Below are positions 5,582-6,545 of a stretch of 6,545 nucleotides of DNA, piece after piece; the first letter of the stretch is position 1; each line of letters begins with the position of its first letter. The stretch is from Methanomassiliicoccaceae archaeon. GTDB lineage: Archaea; Thermoplasmatota; Thermoplasmata; Methanomassiliicoccales; Methanomethylophilaceae. The stretch lies in NCBI GenBank assembly GCA_016282555.1, contig JAEEKU010000185.1, forward strand, positions 1 through 6,545, given 5' to 3'. Position numbers and translations under genes: made by a program. The notes beneath the pieces are model-generated. The model was not told the DNA's origin. It did no database searches and worked only from the letters and a program-made list of their open reading frames with translations.

Positions 5582-6337
5582 TCAGCGGACGGTTCCCTGT
5601 TTCGCCACGGCGTCCATCTTCGCGGCGACGGCGTTCTGATCTCCCAGATAGTATTTCCTTATGAATTTCATATCGCTTCCGAATTCGTAAACGAGAGGGA
5701 CCCCGGTGGGAATGTTTACCCCGACGATCTCTTCCGGAGACAGATTCTCGAACTTCATGACGAGCGCGCGCAGGGAGTTTCCGTGGGCGGCGATAAGAAC
5801 GCGCTCTCCCGCCTTCATGCGGGGCATTATCTCCTCCTCGAAATAAGGCCAGGCTCTTTTTACCGTTATTTCGAGGCTTTCCGTCAGCGGAAGGATCCCT
5901 TTATCCTCGTTTCTGTAGGGTTCCTGCAGCGCGGGGCACCTTTTATCCGAGGGATCCAGAGCGGGAGGGCAGACATCGTACGATCTTCTCCAGATTTTCA
6001 CCTGATCCTCTCCGTATTTCGCGGCGGTTTCCGATTTGTTGAGCCCCTGCAGAGCACCGTAATGGCGCTCGTTGAGCTTCCACGACTTGATAACGGGAAG
6101 CCACTCCCTGTCCATCGACTCCAGCGTCAGATTCAGGGTATGGATGGCGCGTTTGAGGTACGACGTGTAGCATACATCGAAATCGTAGCCTTCCTCCCTC
6201 AGTATTCTGCCGGCGGTTTCAGCCTCCCTGATGCCGTCCGCGGAGAGATCCACGTCGGTCCATCCCGTGAAGAGATTGAGCTTGTTCCATTCGCTCTGGC
6301 CGTGGCGGAGCAATACCAGTTTGATCGTTTCTGACAT
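5582..6337 (-). CDS. gpmA: 2,3-bisphosphoglycerate-dependent phosphoglycerate mutase
   Basis: Interconverts 3- and 2-phosphoglycerate in glycolysis and gluconeogenesis through a phosphohistidine intermediate. The 251-residue protein matches Escherichia coli GpmA along its full length. Arg11-His12-Gly (LLRHGQSEWN) carries the phosphorylated His12. Arg63 (YLKRAIHT), Glu90 (WKLNERHYGALQGLN) and His185 (AAHGNSLRALV) complete the active site. NIPTGVPLVYEF and the C-terminal tail, which closes over the site, are intact. Many archaea use the unrelated cofactor-independent enzyme, and this copy looks typically bacterial, so transfer from a bacterium is a reasonable inference. ATG 6337 gives the family N-terminus and has a TATA-like box about 26 nt upstream. 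It lies 42 bp before aspS on the same strand; no functional link to aspS is evident. Confidence 0.97.
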   Translation of the reverse strand: MSETIKLVLLRHGQSEWNKLNLFTGWTDVDLSADGIREAETAGRILREEGYDFDVCYTSYLKRAIHTLNLTLESMDREWLPVIKSWKLNERHYGALQGLNKSETAAKYGEDQVKIWRRSYDVCPPALDPSDKRCPALQEPYRNEDKGILPLTESLEITVKRAWPYFEEEIMPRMKAGERVLIAAHGNSLRALVMKFENLSPEEIVGVNIPTGVPLVYEFGSDMKFIRKYYLGDQNAVAAKMDAVAKQGTVR

Positions 6338-6340
6338 GCC

Positions 6341-6357
6341 AGCACGGATACGGTGCT
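6341..6357. repeat. Short inverted repeat between the gpmA TATA box and start codon
   Basis: AGCAC (6341-6345), a seven-base spacer, then GTGCT (6353-6357). It sits between the TATA-like box and the ATG, where an operator could lie, but at 5 bp it may be chance. Confidence 0.25.
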
Positions 6358-6367
6358 ATGATTTAAG
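6358..6367 (-). promoter_or_regulatory. TATA-like box for gpmA, overlapping the upstream stop codon
   Basis: Minus-strand CTTAAATCAT centred about 26 nt before the gpmA ATG at 6337. It contains the TAA stop of the upstream gene, so the promoter shares bases with the end of that coding region. Confidence 0.45.
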
Positions 6368-6545
6368 TTTGCATACATCTGCGGAACATCGCGTCCGGAT
6401 CGGCGGATACGGCTACCTGCGGAACGTCCGGATCGGAGGAGCAGACCGAAATGCAATAGCCGGGGGGAGCCTCCAGTTCGGTTATCTTCAGGGAACCGAA
6501 CTTATCCTGCCTTATCCCGTCGTGGTAAAGAACCCTGAATGAACC
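6363..6545 (-). CDS. C-terminal end of an unrecognised protein, cut by window edge
   Basis: Reading the minus strand in from the right edge, 60 sense codons run without interruption to TAA at 6363-6365. The peptide begins GSFRVLYHDGIRQDKFG and ends DAMFRRCMQT. No start codon lies in the window apart from late internal Met codons, so it is 5'-truncated. The composition is balanced, with an alternating hydrophobic/charged pattern and codon use like the neighbouring genes, which favours a real gene over chance; the plus-strand frame here looks like its shadow. There are three Cys and a repeated S/A-DPD element. I do not recognise the family. It lies 25 bp upstream of gpmA on the same strand, so co-transcription is possible. 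Confidence 0.65.
   Translation of the reverse strand, partial: GSFRVLYHDGIRQDKFGSLKITELEAPPGYCISVCSSDPDVPQVAVSADPDAMFRRCMQT

Noticed and set aside
6231..6542. A 103-codon plus-strand frame at the right edge
   Set aside because: Its first part is antisense to gpmA and the rest is antisense to the truncated minus-strand gene; no features of its own.
1..6545. CRISPR arrays, insertion sequences, toxin-antitoxin pairs or defence genes
   Set aside because: I looked for spaced repeats, terminal inverted repeats and short gene pairs on both strands and found none; the content is housekeeping genes.

Overview
The window looks archaeal, most likely from the Thermoplasmatota, with Methanomassiliicoccales or a relative as my best guess. 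The supporting evidence is an archaeal-type aspartyl-tRNA synthetase, the archaeal aldolase-like ADH synthase of the alternative shikimate entry route, an XPD-type Fe-S helicase, an Hjc-like nuclease of a form I associate with Thermoplasmata, a class II tRNA-Ser, and TATA-like boxes about 26-28 nt upstream of start codons with no Shine-Dalgarno sequence. The lineage is an inference from protein families recalled from memory; no search was run.

Layout from left to right. Positions 1-1793 (+) encode an XPD/Rad3-type DNA helicase, entered at its Walker A motif, so only the N-terminus is missing. Positions 1630-2430 (-) encode a small five-helix membrane protein related to the VIT1/CCC1 type; it converges on the helicase and its last ~54 codons run antisense to the helicase 3' end. 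Positions 2546-2631 (+) hold tRNA-Ser(UGA) with an encoded CCA. Positions 2714-3508 (+) encode ADH synthase, with two perfect palindromes bracketing its TATA box. Positions 3618-4154 (-) encode a Holliday-junction-resolvase-like nuclease. Positions 4235-5539 (-) encode AspRS, followed by a GC-rich UNCG-loop hairpin. Positions 5582-6337 (-) encode a bacterial-style cofactor-dependent phosphoglycerate mutase. Positions 6363-6545 (-) hold the C-terminal end of an unrecognised gene that is cut by the window edge.

The genes are mostly housekeeping: DNA repair (helicase, nuclease), translation (tRNA-Ser, AspRS), glycolysis/gluconeogenesis (phosphoglycerate mutase) and aromatic amino acid biosynthesis (ADH synthase). 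The right half is four minus-strand genes in a row. At least three of these have their own promoter-like box even where gaps are only 25-80 bp, so they look like separate short transcripts rather than one operon. There is no stretch longer than about 115 bp without a gene.

I see no mobile element, CRISPR array, defence island or obviously new multi-gene system. The points most worth following up are the operator-like palindromes at the ADH synthase promoter, the antisense C-terminal tail of the membrane protein, the UCCG hairpin after aspS, and the bacterial-looking mutase.
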